Shown here: positions 1 through 8,818 of the stretch, piece after piece
Layout: each line of letters opens with the position of its first letter
How positions within the stretch are numbered: the first letter of the stretch is position 1
Origin: Cohnella terricola
Lineage (GTDB): Bacteria; Bacillota; Bacilli; Paenibacillales; Paenibacillaceae
Length of the DNA stretch: 64,000 bases
NCBI RefSeq assembly: GCF_007786475.1
Contig: NZ_VNJJ01000006.1
Coordinates: 174,806-238,805 of the forward strand
Reading direction: 5' to 3'
Position numbers and translations under genes: made by a program
The notes under the pieces: generated by a model
Databases searched by the model: none
Told to the model about the DNA's origin: nothing
What the model saw: the letters and a program-made list of their open reading frames with translations, nothing else

Positions 1-531
1 CGGTAAAGACACTCTCATCCAGTCCACTCGTTTATCGATTTTCCTCCGCAGCTTCAACCGTTCCTTCTCTTTCTCGACGACGACGATCGTTCCTGCCACC
101 ATATCCCCGATTCTGCGGTCCCTGGGACTGCTCATGACGACGATCATCCCTAGAAAATAGAAAACAGGCAAAATATCGATCAATCGAAACAGATTGCGAA
201 TGACAACCGCGAGCAATCCGGCGTTCCGGCCATCCGTCTGAACGACGCGAATGTTGACCATACGCTTACCGATTGTCTGCCCGCCCATCCAATACTCGCA
301 GCAGATATAATAACCGACCATGCCTACGACTCCGATAATGGCCAGCACCGCCATCGCGTACTCGTTGCCGATGAGGACAATAGCGATGATCACCGCCAAA
401 TTGAATGCCCCCAGAATAAGCATATCGATCAGTTGGGCGATGGCGCGCATCCCCACCCCAGCCGTAGGGAACTCCAGTTGAACTTGCTCGGGTGTAACGA
501 TGGATACTTCTTTTTCCAACGGAATGCTCAT
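1..531 (-). CDS. RDD family membrane protein (3' part beyond window)
   Basis: Open reading frame read from ATG at 531 leftward past the window edge, 177 codons visible. An N-terminal stretch with the RDD signature (R29 and two following Asp, in the order ...MRAIAQLIDMLILGA...) is followed by two hydrophobic segments (about residues 37-57 and 60-75), then GQTIGKRMVNIRVV, typical of the second half of the RDD domain, then another membrane segment and a charged tail ending in RRKIDKRVDW. RDD proteins are small multipass membrane proteins of mostly unknown role. It is divergent from the SpoIIM-like gene at 593 with a 61-bp gap, and the pair belongs to the MoxR/DUF58 neighbourhood to the right. 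The C-terminus is not visible, so total length is unknown. Confidence 0.85.
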   Translation of the reverse strand, partial: MSIPLEKEVSIVTPEQVQLEFPTAGVGMRAIAQLIDMLILGAFNLAVIIAIVLIGNEYAMAVLAIIGVVGMVGYYICCEYWMGGQTIGKRMVNIRVVQTDGRNAGLLAVVIRNLFRLIDILPVFYFLGMIVVMSSPRDRRIGDMVAGTIVVVEKEKERLKLRRKIDKRVDWMRVSLP

Positions 532-592
532 TCTCTAGCTCCTCGTTTCCGGGAATTTATGGTAGGATAATAAAAAATAGGAGGTCAATACG

Positions 593-1570
593 ATGGATCC
601 CGCGCAGCGAATTAAGCGATACAAAGACGATTGGTCCGAGCTGGAGCTCCTACTCGGTGCACTGGATAACATTCGCCGGCCGATTCGAGCCGACGATATC
701 GACCGTTTAACCGTGCTTTACAAGTCCGCATCGGCTCATTTGTCCGCTATGCGTACAGAGTGGCCGAACGACTCCGCCACGACTTACTTGAACCATCTTG
801 TCGCCCGAGCGAATCACCTGCTATACAGGCAATCCGATAAAGGCGCAGGCCGCATCCGCAGCTTCTTCGGCGTCTACTACCCGTCCTTGATTCGTCGGAG
901 ACAACTGTTCATCCTCATAGCCGGGGCGTTGTTTCTTCTTGGTATGATCGCCGGATTCGCGTCTGTATGGGCCGACCCGCTTAACGTGCATCTGTTGCTG
1001 CCCGCGAATATCGCGAACTCCATCGATCCCGCCGCGACGAACGGCCCGCGCGGCGATCTACACAGCCCGCTCGTTTCGACAGAAATCTTCATAAATAACA
1101 TACGCGTCGCCATAATTACCTTCTTGAGCGGAGTAACGCTTGGGATTGGCACCGTGTACTTGCTCGCTTACAACGGCTTAATCGTCGGAGCTTTGGCGGC
1201 CGTCTTCATGCAAGCTGGCGAAAGCTATGTTTTCTGGGCTTACATACTCCCTCACGGCGTCATCGAATTGACATCGATCTTTATTGCTGGCGGAGCAGGC
1301 CTGTATATGGGTTATCGGTTCTTCGTTCCAGGTGCGTATGCGCGCAAGCGACAATTCCTACAGGCTTCCAAGGAATCGGTACAACTGCTGCTCGGCACGA
1401 TTCCGCTATTCGTGATCGCGGGCATCATCGAGGGTTACGTTACGCCGTCCACACTGTCGCTCGGCACCAAGTACGCCGTTGCGGGCGGAACGTTGTTGCT
1501 GCTTGCGCTCTATTACGCTTACGGTTTGCTTAGAGAGCGTTCCGCGCCTTCAGATTCAAGTATTCGTTGA
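593..1570 (+). CDS. SpoIIM-like (DUF95) integral membrane protein
   Basis: A 325-aa protein with a soluble, charged N-terminal ~100 residues and then five or so membrane segments (about 105-125, 170-205, 210-250, 262-285, 292-315). The membrane half carries the pattern seen in the stage II sporulation protein M/DUF95 family (NNIRVAIITFLSGVTLG, then HGVIELTSIFIAGGAG). True SpoIIM works in engulfment; this longer paralogue type is usually found beside MoxR and DUF58 genes rather than in sporulation operons, so I do not assign spoIIM. The start is supported by AGGAGG 9 nt upstream of ATG. Its last 41 bp overlap the 3' end of the convergent DUF58 gene, so the two transcripts are antisense at their ends. 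Confidence 0.85.
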   Translation: MDPAQRIKRYKDDWSELELLLGALDNIRRPIRADDIDRLTVLYKSASAHLSAMRTEWPNDSATTYLNHLVARANHLLYRQSDKGAGRIRSFFGVYYPSLIRRRQLFILIAGALFLLGMIAGFASVWADPLNVHLLLPANIANSIDPAATNGPRGDLHSPLVSTEIFINNIRVAIITFLSGVTLGIGTVYLLAYNGLIVGALAAVFMQAGESYVFWAYILPHGVIELTSIFIAGGAGLYMGYRFFVPGAYARKRQFLQASKESVQLLLGTIPLFVIAGIIEGYVTPSTLSLGTKYAVAGGTLLLLALYYAYGLLRERSAPSDSSIR

Positions 1571-2945
1571 CCGCGCTAAGCGCCAACCGGTCCGCCGGCA
1601 CATCCAGCACCTGAATGCCCATGCTTGCCATTTGACTCACATACTCGCTGCGGTCTAGACGGAACTTATGCGCCAAGCTTTGAATATATGCGGTCCGATT
1701 ATTCGTCGGCTCGGCGCGCGCCCACTCGTGCAGCAGCGGGTCGTTCAAGGAGACGAGAAGCGGCACATGGCTTCTGCGCAGCCGACGCGCGTAGACCGGC
1801 AACTCCTGATCGTACAGATAACTCTCCATATCGGAGAACATCACAACGAACGACCGCTTCTTAATCTGCCGCAACAGATGCGACAACGCCAAACCGAACC
1901 CAGTCTCGACGAAATCGGATTTCAAGTCGTACGCGGCCATCGTCAATTGGTGCAAATGCGGAAGCCCCCGGCCCGGGGGAACGTACGTCTTGATTCGATC
2001 GGAAAAAGCGAGCAACGCGACGTAATCCCCTTGCTTCAGCGCAACTGCCGCTAGCACGAGCGCAGCTTCGAGCGTACGGTCCAGCTTCGTCTGGTGCTCA
2101 AGCTCGACCCCCATCATTCTGCCGCAATCAAGCAGAATCGTGACGACCTTCCCTTTCTCGGGACGGAGAATATTCGTCATCAGTTTCCCGCTGCGGGCCG
2201 TCGCCCGCCAATTCACCCGCCTCGGATCGTCTCCTTGGGCGTAGTTGCGGATCGAGTCAAAATCGGTACCCGCCAAGTTGGGCCTTGCCAGCTTGCTGCC
2301 ATCCAGCACAAGGGAGTCCTGGGCTGAAGCCAGAACACCACGTACTCGCGAAAGATCCGGCACGATCCGAACTTCACTGCGACATGTTAGCCTCGTCTGT
2401 TTCTTCCATAGTCCGACTCCACCCCAGTAACGAAGCATGACGCTTCCGAACGCATAAAGCCCTCTCTCCTGCCCTGCCGTATCGTACTCGATGCCGACCG
2501 GGCCGCCCTCTATACGTCCATGCAATATCGCTTGCGAAATCTGATTGTCCTGCTCGTCCTCCCGTTGCGTTCGGAACGCCGTAAAGGAGATCGGAATGTC
2601 GTCGGCCAGCTCGACATTCAAAGAAAAGCTCGCCGTATTCGCCGTCAATGCGAGCCGAACTTTAAAGGATTGGCGTATGTCTGCCGCCTCCGGCATCGTT
2701 CTCTCAACGGAGAACCGTTTGCGAGCCGGCAGCAGAAGCAGATCAACAGCGCTGAATATTGCCAACAATAAATAAAAGCCCCAGAACGAATAATTGCCAT
2801 AATCCAGCGCATAGGCAGCTCCGATCAGTACAGAACCGATGGCCGCGATAACAACGAGGCGTCGGGTTGGGACGATCGACTCGTCACCGAGCAGCCTACC
2901 GAGGAACCGGAACGGACGCGAGCGTTTCTTGGACGATGTGGTCAC
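1530..2945 (-). CDS. DUF58 domain protein with membrane anchor
   Basis: A 471-aa protein starting at GTG, preceded by GGAGGG about 9 nt upstream. Two N-terminal hydrophobic helices (about residues 28-45 and 50-68) are followed by a beta-sandwich-like region and the DUF58 core with DDPRRVNWRATARSGKLM near residue 235 and a VWA-like fold (DxGRMM, later FSDMES). DUF58 proteins are almost always encoded next to MoxR ATPases, as here, and are thought to act as partners in MoxR-driven assembly or maturation of extracytoplasmic complexes. The start overlaps the end of the MoxR gene by 50 bp. No enzymatic activity can be claimed. Confidence 0.88.
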   Translation of the reverse strand: MTTSSKKRSRPFRFLGRLLGDESIVPTRRLVVIAAIGSVLIGAAYALDYGNYSFWGFYLLLAIFSAVDLLLLPARKRFSVERTMPEAADIRQSFKVRLALTANTASFSLNVELADDIPISFTAFRTQREDEQDNQISQAILHGRIEGGPVGIEYDTAGQERGLYAFGSVMLRYWGGVGLWKKQTRLTCRSEVRIVPDLSRVRGVLASAQDSLVLDGSKLARPNLAGTDFDSIRNYAQGDDPRRVNWRATARSGKLMTNILRPEKGKVVTILLDCGRMMGVELEHQTKLDRTLEAALVLAAVALKQGDYVALLAFSDRIKTYVPPGRGLPHLHQLTMAAYDLKSDFVETGFGLALSHLLRQIKKRSFVVMFSDMESYLYDQELPVYARRLRRSHVPLLVSLNDPLLHEWARAEPTNNRTAYIQSLAHKFRLDRSEYVSQMASMGIQVLDVPADRLALSAVNEYLNLKARNAL

Positions 2946-3828
2946 TGTTGCCGCCCTCCAATTCCGCCTGCGGCGTCAACAACAGCCGATGGCGGAGCGC
3001 GGGGCGCGCCACCAGCTTCACGTCGTCCGGCGTCACGTAATTTCTGCCTTCGAGTGCTGCCCAAGCTTTACTCGCCATCAGGATGGCGATGCCTGCGCGC
3101 GGGCTCGCTCCGAGCTGCACTCGCTTGGAGTCGCGGGTTTTGCGAATAATCGACGTAATGTAAGCGATGATCGAATCCTCGACGACGACTTCCGCCGCAT
3201 GCGCCCTCGCTACCCGAATATCTTCGAGCGACAGCACGGGACCGGCCGCTTGCTCACGCTCCGTCTCGAACGGAACGTGCCCTTTCAGAATTTGCCGTTC
3301 TTGCTCTTCCCCCGGATAATCGAGCATCAGCTTGAACAGAAATCGGTCGAGCTGCGCTTCCGGCAACGGATATGTACCTTCGTACTCAAGCGGGTTCTGC
3401 GTCGCAACGACGAGGAAAGGCTCCGGAAGCCGATACGTCGTTCCGTGTATGGTCACCTGGCGCTCCTCCATCGCTTCGAGCAGCGCCGCCTGCGTTTTCG
3501 GTCCGGAGCGGTTAATCTCGTCGGCCAACACGATGTTGGCGAACACCGGCCCGCGGATGGTTTGAAATTCATTTTCCTTCGTATGGTAGATGACGCTGCC
3601 CGTAATATCGCTAGGCATCAAATCCGGGGTAAATTGGATGCGGCGGTACTCGCCGCCCATCAATGACGCGAGCGTACGCGCCATCTTCGTTTTACCGAGC
3701 CCCGGCACCCCTTCCAGAAGCACATGCCCTCCAGCCAACAAGGCCGCAGCCATAAACCGGATGTTCGTCTTTTGCCCGTATAGCCGCTGCTCCATCGTCT
3801 CGAGCAGCCGTTCCATGCTTGCGCTCAT
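2896..3828 (-). CDS. MoxR family AAA+ ATPase
   Basis: A 310-aa AAA+ ATPase of the MoxR group. Walker A is GVPGLGKTKMA at about residues 39-49, Walker B ends in VLADEINRS at about 102-110, and sensor-1 region ATQNP at about 143-147. An AAA lid domain follows (GASPRAGIAILMASKAWA). MoxR proteins are chaperone-like ATPases that usually act with VWA or DUF58 partners, one of which is encoded immediately downstream in an overlapping frame. The start is supported by AAGGAG 9-10 nt upstream, overlapping the stop of the DUF4350 gene, so the genes are translationally linked. Confidence 0.93.
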   Translation of the reverse strand: MSASMERLLETMEQRLYGQKTNIRFMAAALLAGGHVLLEGVPGLGKTKMARTLASLMGGEYRRIQFTPDLMPSDITGSVIYHTKENEFQTIRGPVFANIVLADEINRSGPKTQAALLEAMEERQVTIHGTTYRLPEPFLVVATQNPLEYEGTYPLPEAQLDRFLFKLMLDYPGEEQERQILKGHVPFETEREQAAGPVLSLEDIRVARAHAAEVVVEDSIIAYITSIIRKTRDSKRVQLGASPRAGIAILMASKAWAALEGRNYVTPDDVKLVARPALRHRLLLTPQAELEGGNSDHIVQETLASVPVPR

Positions 3829-3834
3829 TATCGC

Positions 3835-4983
3835 TCACTCCTTCTCCAGTAACGCGATCATCTCGCCATACTCGCGCGTCCTTTCTACGAACGCGCCTTC
3901 CGCGGCTTCGCCGCGTTCCATCGCCTGCGCGTGACGCAGCAGGCGCTCAAGCTTGACCGCTTGCGCAACGCTTAAGCGGTCTTTCGCCAGCAGCATCGCA
4001 TCCTCCAGCGATGCCTCAGGGGGCAGCCCCCAGCGCGTCAGCAGCAGCTGGCGCAGGGCACGCGCCTGGTGCGCGAGCGCCGCGCTTTTGAAGCGGCGTC
4101 GCTCGTACCAGGCGGCGACCGCTCGCAACGTTTCGTCGCCGCGGCGCACTGTCCAAGCCCGCGGCGTGTACGTCGGGCCGAAGCGTTTGCCTCGCTGCCA
4201 TAGCCAGAGAAGCAGCGCGACGGCCAGCCCTGCGCAAGCAGCGACGAGCCATGCCGGGTACGCGGCTAGAAACCCTCTCGAATCCTCGTAGCCATGATGG
4301 TACTCATCCACCCACATCGCGGTTCTGCTCGAATCGCCGGCCATCCAAGGCCATACAAGCTCGAAATGATCGTGCTTTAGCACGTTCTCGTTCGTCAACC
4401 ACTCGGGGGTTACTGCCGCTATGATTGCGCCGTCACCGTACGTTCTTCTCGCCGCAATCATTCCGTTCGAGTCGCGGATCAGCAGCTCGCTGACGCCGTC
4501 TTCCGGAACGATTCGCTGTCTCGTCCCGACTTCCGCCTGAAATTCTGGCATCTCTTCCCCTTCTTGCCGCATCACGGTTGTCACCCCGGGGGAAGCGGAC
4601 GAGCTTTCCGTCAGGAATGCCCCTCCTTCGTCCAGCTCGTGACTGAAGAGCAACAATTCGTTGCCCCGTCCCACCCACTCGAGCAGCTTCGTCCATTCGT
4701 CCTCGAACGCGCCGCCCGGCTCGATGACCAGCAGCGCATGTCCCTTCCCCGAGGGCAGCTCGCGCCACGAGCGCTTCCATGGCTTGATCGGAACCCGCTT
4801 CTCCTCGAGCAACTCGATTATGCCCTTCGTCCCATCGACGTCCGCGGAGTACGATACGTAAGGCGCCATCCGTTCGGGCTCCGGCTTCGCGATCATAAGC
4901 CCCAATCCAATAAAAAGCATCACGCAGGCTGCGAGCCCGATCACATGTTTGTTCCGATTCAGCAGGTGCTGCATCGACGCCAT
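3835..4983 (-). CDS. DUF4350 domain membrane protein
   Basis: A 382-aa protein. A TM helix near residues 14-31 is followed by an extracytoplasmic region (SYSADVDGTKGIIELLEEKRVPIKPW) that matches the DUF4350 pattern, a second TM near 240-262 (YPAWLVAACAGLAVALLLWLWQRG), and a basic cytoplasmic tail rich in Arg and Leu. Function is unknown; in Paenibacillaceae it is commonly part of the DUF4129-DUF4350-MoxR-DUF58 cluster, as here. It lies 1 bp after the DUF4129 stop, which argues for one transcript. Local GC is high (tail region is Ala/Arg rich), but reading frame usage looks ordinary. Confidence 0.8.
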   Translation of the reverse strand: MASMQHLLNRNKHVIGLAACVMLFIGLGLMIAKPEPERMAPYVSYSADVDGTKGIIELLEEKRVPIKPWKRSWRELPSGKGHALLVIEPGGAFEDEWTKLLEWVGRGNELLLFSHELDEGGAFLTESSSASPGVTTVMRQEGEEMPEFQAEVGTRQRIVPEDGVSELLIRDSNGMIAARRTYGDGAIIAAVTPEWLTNENVLKHDHFELVWPWMAGDSSRTAMWVDEYHHGYEDSRGFLAAYPAWLVAACAGLAVALLLWLWQRGKRFGPTYTPRAWTVRRGDETLRAVAAWYERRRFKSAALAHQARALRQLLLTRWGLPPEASLEDAMLLAKDRLSVAQAVKLERLLRHAQAMERGEAAEGAFVERTREYGEMIALLEKE

Positions 4984-4984
4984 C

Positions 4985-5611
4985 TTATTTCGCCTCCCTC
5001 ACCGCGATCAACTCATCGATATCGCGTTGAAAATCCAGGAAGCTGGCTTCATCCGCAGGTTCGTTGCCATACCATACCCTTTCAAACAGCAGCGCGCTCC
5101 GCTGAAAATAGGGAACCGCATTCGCCCGGCTTCGCTCCAGCTCGTCGCGGTAATCCCAATCCGTTTTCCATTTTTCGATCCGAATCCAGCCTTCTTGCTC
5201 CATGTAGAACAGCAGCGATAGATACGAACAGCGAATGCTCTCCCGGATTCGCCCTTCGGAATGGGCTTCCTTCGCCATCTTTGCATACTGTCCGTATGTC
5301 AGCGCCATCTCGGATAACCCAACGGGCGTCTTCAGCCGCCGGGCGTTTCCTTGAAACACAATTTGTCTGGAAAACCAATAGATGGCCCCGCATAGCACGA
5401 TCGCCACCACTCCCAGCAGCGCGTACGCGCCGACCTTCGCAGTCCCTTCCGGCCAATGAACGAAAGAAAAAAGCTCGACCAGCCCGTCCCATAACGACTC
5501 CAACCATCCCTTATGCGGGACGGATTCTTTGAGATATTTCGTATATTCGTCCCGGCTCAGGATTTCCCCAAGCCGTTGTTTGTCTTTCAACAGCTCGGCC
5601 CGATCAATCAT
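4985..5611 (-). CDS. DUF4129 domain membrane protein
   Basis: A 208-aa protein with one TM helix (about residues 63-82, GAYALLGVVAIVLCGAIYWF) and a cytoplasmic DUF4129 region carrying AKEGRIRESIRCSYLSLLF-like helices and ERVWYGNEPADEASF near the end. DUF4129 often lies at the C-terminus of transglutaminase-like membrane proteins; here it is a stand-alone short form. It starts inside the stop of the upstream multipass gene (ATGA overlap at 5608-5611), showing translational coupling. Role unknown beyond membership in the MoxR cluster. Confidence 0.78.
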   Translation of the reverse strand: MIDRAELLKDKQRLGEILSRDEYTKYLKESVPHKGWLESLWDGLVELFSFVHWPEGTAKVGAYALLGVVAIVLCGAIYWFSRQIVFQGNARRLKTPVGLSEMALTYGQYAKMAKEAHSEGRIRESIRCSYLSLLFYMEQEGWIRIEKWKTDWDYRDELERSRANAVPYFQRSALLFERVWYGNEPADEASFLDFQRDIDELIAVREAK

Positions 5612-6531
5612 AACGTATGCTCGGCTGGAGGTTGGGGCATCGAGGGATCGGGCACGATCCGATTGATCATCTCTTCCAATCCCATGCCGTCTCGGACTTT
5701 AAGATCGGTATAACTGACCGCATAGGCAACGAAGATCATCGGACCCGTCAGCAAACTGAGGAACAGTTGCAGCAGCATGAAGAGGATGCCGTTCATCGGC
5801 ACGAGCGCAAGAAGGAAGGAAGCACCGAAATTAATAATATAGATAAAGAGCATCTGCAGGAAAAACAGCCCGAAGAGCCTCCAGAAGCTCTTGCGAGTTA
5901 AGCCCCAGCTTCTTCCGATGCCGATCGAATCTTCTTTGTGCGCGACGACTGGAAGAAAATACATAAAACGGATCGCGAAATAGTAGAATCCGAACACTGC
6001 TCCCACGGCTAGAAGAAAAAACAAAATGCCGCCGATCACTCCGGACACCAGTTTGGAAATTACACCCATGACAAAGAACGCGATGAATAAAGCAATGACC
6101 AGGCCGGCCAGAATTAATCCGAAAACGATCGAACTGCCGAGCAGCCCCCAATACCGTTTAAATGACATTCGAAGCAAGCGCAGGGCCGACGGAGCTTCCT
6201 CGCCTTGCAGGGCTTGATGTACGAGAAAGACGATCGAGGCGACGACCACGGGAGTAAGAACAAAAACGACAAGCACGCCGAGTAAGAGAACCAGCACGAC
6301 GATGTCTGGGGAGATTAACGGCTCCGCGTCGCTGACAGAATAATTCATGATATCGTTCACGTCCAACAACGATTGAACGTACTGACCCTGAATTAAGACA
6401 TTCACCAAATAAAACGGACCGTAGCAGATCAGCATGATCAGCATCAGCTTAACGAAATGCTTGCGGTACAATTGAAAGCTTAAATCGAGCATTCTGCCGA
6501 CTCCCATCGGCTTCATGACCTCTTGCTGCAC
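5608..6531 (-). CDS. multipass membrane protein, first gene of MoxR cluster
   Basis: A 307-aa protein starting at GTG with GGAGG about 8 nt upstream. It has about six membrane helices (near residues 28-48, 78-105, 130-160, 165-190, 215-240, 245-275). The order (short amphipathic start GRMLDLSFQLYRKHF, then repeated long helices and RSWGLTRKSFWRLFGLFF) resembles the membrane domain seen in glycerophosphodiester phosphodiesterase fusions and in small stand-alone membrane proteins; there is no catalytic domain here. It is the first gene of the leftward operon that runs into DUF4129, DUF4350, MoxR and DUF58. Confidence 0.7.
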   Translation of the reverse strand: MQQEVMKPMGVGRMLDLSFQLYRKHFVKLMLIMLICYGPFYLVNVLIQGQYVQSLLDVNDIMNYSVSDAEPLISPDIVVLVLLLGVLVVFVLTPVVVASIVFLVHQALQGEEAPSALRLLRMSFKRYWGLLGSSIVFGLILAGLVIALFIAFFVMGVISKLVSGVIGGILFFLLAVGAVFGFYYFAIRFMYFLPVVAHKEDSIGIGRSWGLTRKSFWRLFGLFFLQMLFIYIINFGASFLLALVPMNGILFMLLQLFLSLLTGPMIFVAYAVSYTDLKVRDGMGLEEMINRIVPDPSMPQPPAEHTL

Positions 6532-6684
6532 GTCTTGTCCTCCTAAGTTTGGTTAAATTTACCTCATTATACTACACAATTCGCCGGGCTTGTTGTCGAG
6601 ATAGAAAGAAATCTGGAACGCGATGGAATAAGGGCTTCGTTCCGGACAGACGAAAAGAGACGGGGTTGAGCCCGAATAAAGCAA

Positions 6685-6720
6685 AGGCCGTCCCTCAGTC
6701 AATGACTGCTGGGACGGCCT
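6685..6720 (-). terminator. terminator of leuA
   Basis: A 10-bp perfect stem (AGGCCGTCCC / GGGACGGCCT) with a 16-nt loop, followed on the minus strand by TTTGCTTT. It sits 19 bp after the leuA stop. Confidence 0.85.
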
Positions 6721-6738
6721 CTTTCTTCGCACGGGATA

Positions 6739-8415
6739 CTAACTCTTCCCGTTCGTATTGCCGATCATTTGATTTACCGCGCTAAACAGCGCTTTTACAG
6801 ACGAGGTCATGATATCAACGTCAATGCCGCAACCCCAATATACGGTGCCGTCCGAAGCCTTGATGCCAATGTAGGAGACCGCTTGCGATTTCGAACCCGT
6901 CTCGAGAGCGTGCTCCTTATAAACCAAATCGCTATACGTCGTCCCGAGATGGGTTTGCAGCGCATTGCTGATCGAATCGAGTCTTCCGTCTCCGGAACCC
7001 GTAATTTCCTTGGCTTCGCCGCCCGACCGTATGGTCACGATGGTTTCGAAATCGTCGTCTTCTTTAAAGCGGTATTTGACGAACTCGACCGGCGTTTTTA
7101 AATTCACGTACTCTTTGACGAAAATATCGTAGATTTCATCCGGCATCAGTTCTTTCTGCTGATGGTCGGATACGTTTTTGACGCAGTATCCGAAGTGCTC
7201 GCGCATTTTCGCCGGGAGATCGAGTCCATACTTTAGCTGCAGCACGTAACCGATGCCGCCTTTGCCCGATTGGCTGTTAATGCGGATGATATCTCCCTCG
7301 TATTGCCTGCCGATATCCATCGGATCGATCAGCAGATAAGGGACCGACCAATGCGGAGGTTCTTTTTCCTCGCGCCACTTCATGCCCTTGGCGATCGCAT
7401 CCTGATGCGAACCGGAGAATGCGGTGAATACCAACTCGCCGCCGTAAGGGTGTCTTTCGCCTACGCTCATCTTGGTTAGCCGCTCATAGACGGTAATGAT
7501 TTCAGGGATGTTCTCGAAAGACAGTTTCGGGTCGACACCGTGAGAGTACATGTTCAAGGCCAGCGTGACAATGTCTACGTTCCCCGTCCGCTCCCCGTTG
7601 CCGAACAACGTGCCTTCAACCCTCTGGGCACCCGCGAGCATTCCCAGCTCGGCATCCGCCACTCCCGTTCCTCTGTCGTTATGCGGATGAACCGATAAAA
7701 TAACGTGCTCCCTGAATTTCATGTTCTCGCTCATATATTCGATCTGGCTGGCGTAGACATGAGGCATCGACATGGACACCGTGGCAGGAAGATTGATAAT
7801 GACCGGGTTTTCCGCCGTCGGCTGCCATACGTCAAGAACTTGATTGCAAATGTCCAGCGCGAACTCGATCTCCGTGCCCGTAAAGCTTTCCGGCGAATAC
7901 TGGAACTGAAAGTTCCCTTCCGTTTCCTCTGCGCACTCCTTCAACAGCTTGGCGCCGCTCAAAGCGATATCGATGATTTCTTCTTTGGATTTGCGGAATA
8001 CCTGTTCCCGCTGCGCCACAGAGGTCGAGTTGTACAGATGGACGACGGCTTTTTTCGCGCCTTTCAGCGATTCGAACGTTTTACGGATAATATGCTCTCT
8101 CGATTGGGTGAGCACTTGGATTGTGACGTCGTCCGGAATCAAATCGCGTTCGATCAACGTGCGCAAAAAGGCGAATTCCGTTTCCGATGCTGCGGGAAAC
8201 CCGACTTCGATCTCCTTGAACCCGATCTCCACGAGCATTTTGAAGTATTCCAGCTTTTCCTCTAAATTCATGGGAACGATTAACGCCTGATTTCCGTCGC
8301 GAAGGTCGACGCTGCACCAGATCGGCGCCTCTGTAATATATTCCTTCTGCGTCCACTTCAAGCTTGTCTTCGGAGGCGCAAAATATCCTCTAGCGTACTT
8401 GTTCACATTTTTCAT
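6739..8415 (-). CDS. leuA: 2-isopropylmalate synthase, long form
   Basis: A 558-aa enzyme condensing acetyl-CoA with 2-oxoisovalerate, the first step of leucine synthesis. N-terminal WCSVDLRDGNQAL and the metal-binding HPHNDRGTG near residue 243 mark the DRE-TIM metallolyase barrel; the C-terminal third (from about residue 430, ending SSVKALFSAVNQMIG) is the LeuA allosteric dimer domain. At ~560 aa it matches the longer actinobacterial/fungal-type LeuA rather than the ~515-aa type usual in ilv-leu operons. It stands alone, not beside leuBCD. Expression is controlled by the T-box leader immediately upstream. Start ATG follows GAAGGAAGG. Confidence 0.95.
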   Translation of the reverse strand: MKNVNKYARGYFAPPKTSLKWTQKEYITEAPIWCSVDLRDGNQALIVPMNLEEKLEYFKMLVEIGFKEIEVGFPAASETEFAFLRTLIERDLIPDDVTIQVLTQSREHIIRKTFESLKGAKKAVVHLYNSTSVAQREQVFRKSKEEIIDIALSGAKLLKECAEETEGNFQFQYSPESFTGTEIEFALDICNQVLDVWQPTAENPVIINLPATVSMSMPHVYASQIEYMSENMKFREHVILSVHPHNDRGTGVADAELGMLAGAQRVEGTLFGNGERTGNVDIVTLALNMYSHGVDPKLSFENIPEIITVYERLTKMSVGERHPYGGELVFTAFSGSHQDAIAKGMKWREEKEPPHWSVPYLLIDPMDIGRQYEGDIIRINSQSGKGGIGYVLQLKYGLDLPAKMREHFGYCVKNVSDHQQKELMPDEIYDIFVKEYVNLKTPVEFVKYRFKEDDDFETIVTIRSGGEAKEITGSGDGRLDSISNALQTHLGTTYSDLVYKEHALETGSKSQAVSYIGIKASDGTVYWGCGIDVDIMTSSVKALFSAVNQMIGNTNGKS

Positions 8416-8454
8416 GGATGTCCTTCCTTCCGTTCATTTTCTATCCCTGATTGG

Positions 8455-8766
8455 CAAAGATCGACAGGACGCAAAAAAAGCCCTTCATCCCCGATAACAG
8501 AGACGAAAGACTTTGACATCTTACGCGGTACCACTCCGAATTCACGCCATGGACGGCATGCACTCTATGGATAGGGAGTTGTATTAATGACAAACCTCCA
8601 TACCCTCCTGATGATAACGGTCAGGCTGCCGGCTCCACCTACTTGATCTGTTCAGCGAGCAACTCCAAGGCGAGTTCGGATTTCTTCGCGGCTGTTTCGC
8701 ACCATCCAACAGCTCTCTGTTCGCTTAGATAATCGTACTTTTCCTCTTCAACGTATTGAAATATTA
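8455..8766 (-). ncRNA. T-box leader, probably tRNA-Leu specific
   Basis: The ~310-nt leader of leuA contains the hallmark T-box bulge GGTACCGCG (minus strand, about 8538-8523), which pairs with the tRNA acceptor end. Upstream, a stem I-like region holds AGAGAGCTGTTGGATGGTGCG and GAACTCGCC; a CUC (Leu) triplet at 8674-8672 is the best specifier candidate. The leader ends in an intrinsic terminator (8511-8480). Known T-box behaviour: uncharged tRNA favours antitermination. The specifier assignment is inference from context and position. Confidence 0.9.
8480..8511 (-). terminator. T-box terminator hairpin
   Basis: On the minus strand a 10-bp stem GTCTTTCGTC / GATGAAGGGC (with G-U pairs) is followed by seven Ts. 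It directly follows the GGTACCGCG antiterminator element and precedes leuA, as expected for a transcription-attenuating T-box. Confidence 0.85.
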
Positions 8767-8771
8767 AAAAA

Positions 8772-8800
8772 ATCTTATACCACACGAGCCTCGATGTCAA
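8772..8800 (-). promoter_or_regulatory. sigma-A promoter of T-box/leuA
   Basis: TTGACA (-35) at 8800-8795 and TAAGAT (-10) at 8777-8772, 17-bp spacer, placing the transcript start near 8766, at the 5' end of the T-box. Confidence 0.7.
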
Positions 8801-8818
8801 GATGATCATCGACAGCCC

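Noticed and set aside
4564..5532. A 322-codon plus-strand frame antisense to DUF4350/DUF4129.
   Set aside because: Pro/Arg/His-rich noise; both minus-strand genes fit a coupled operon.
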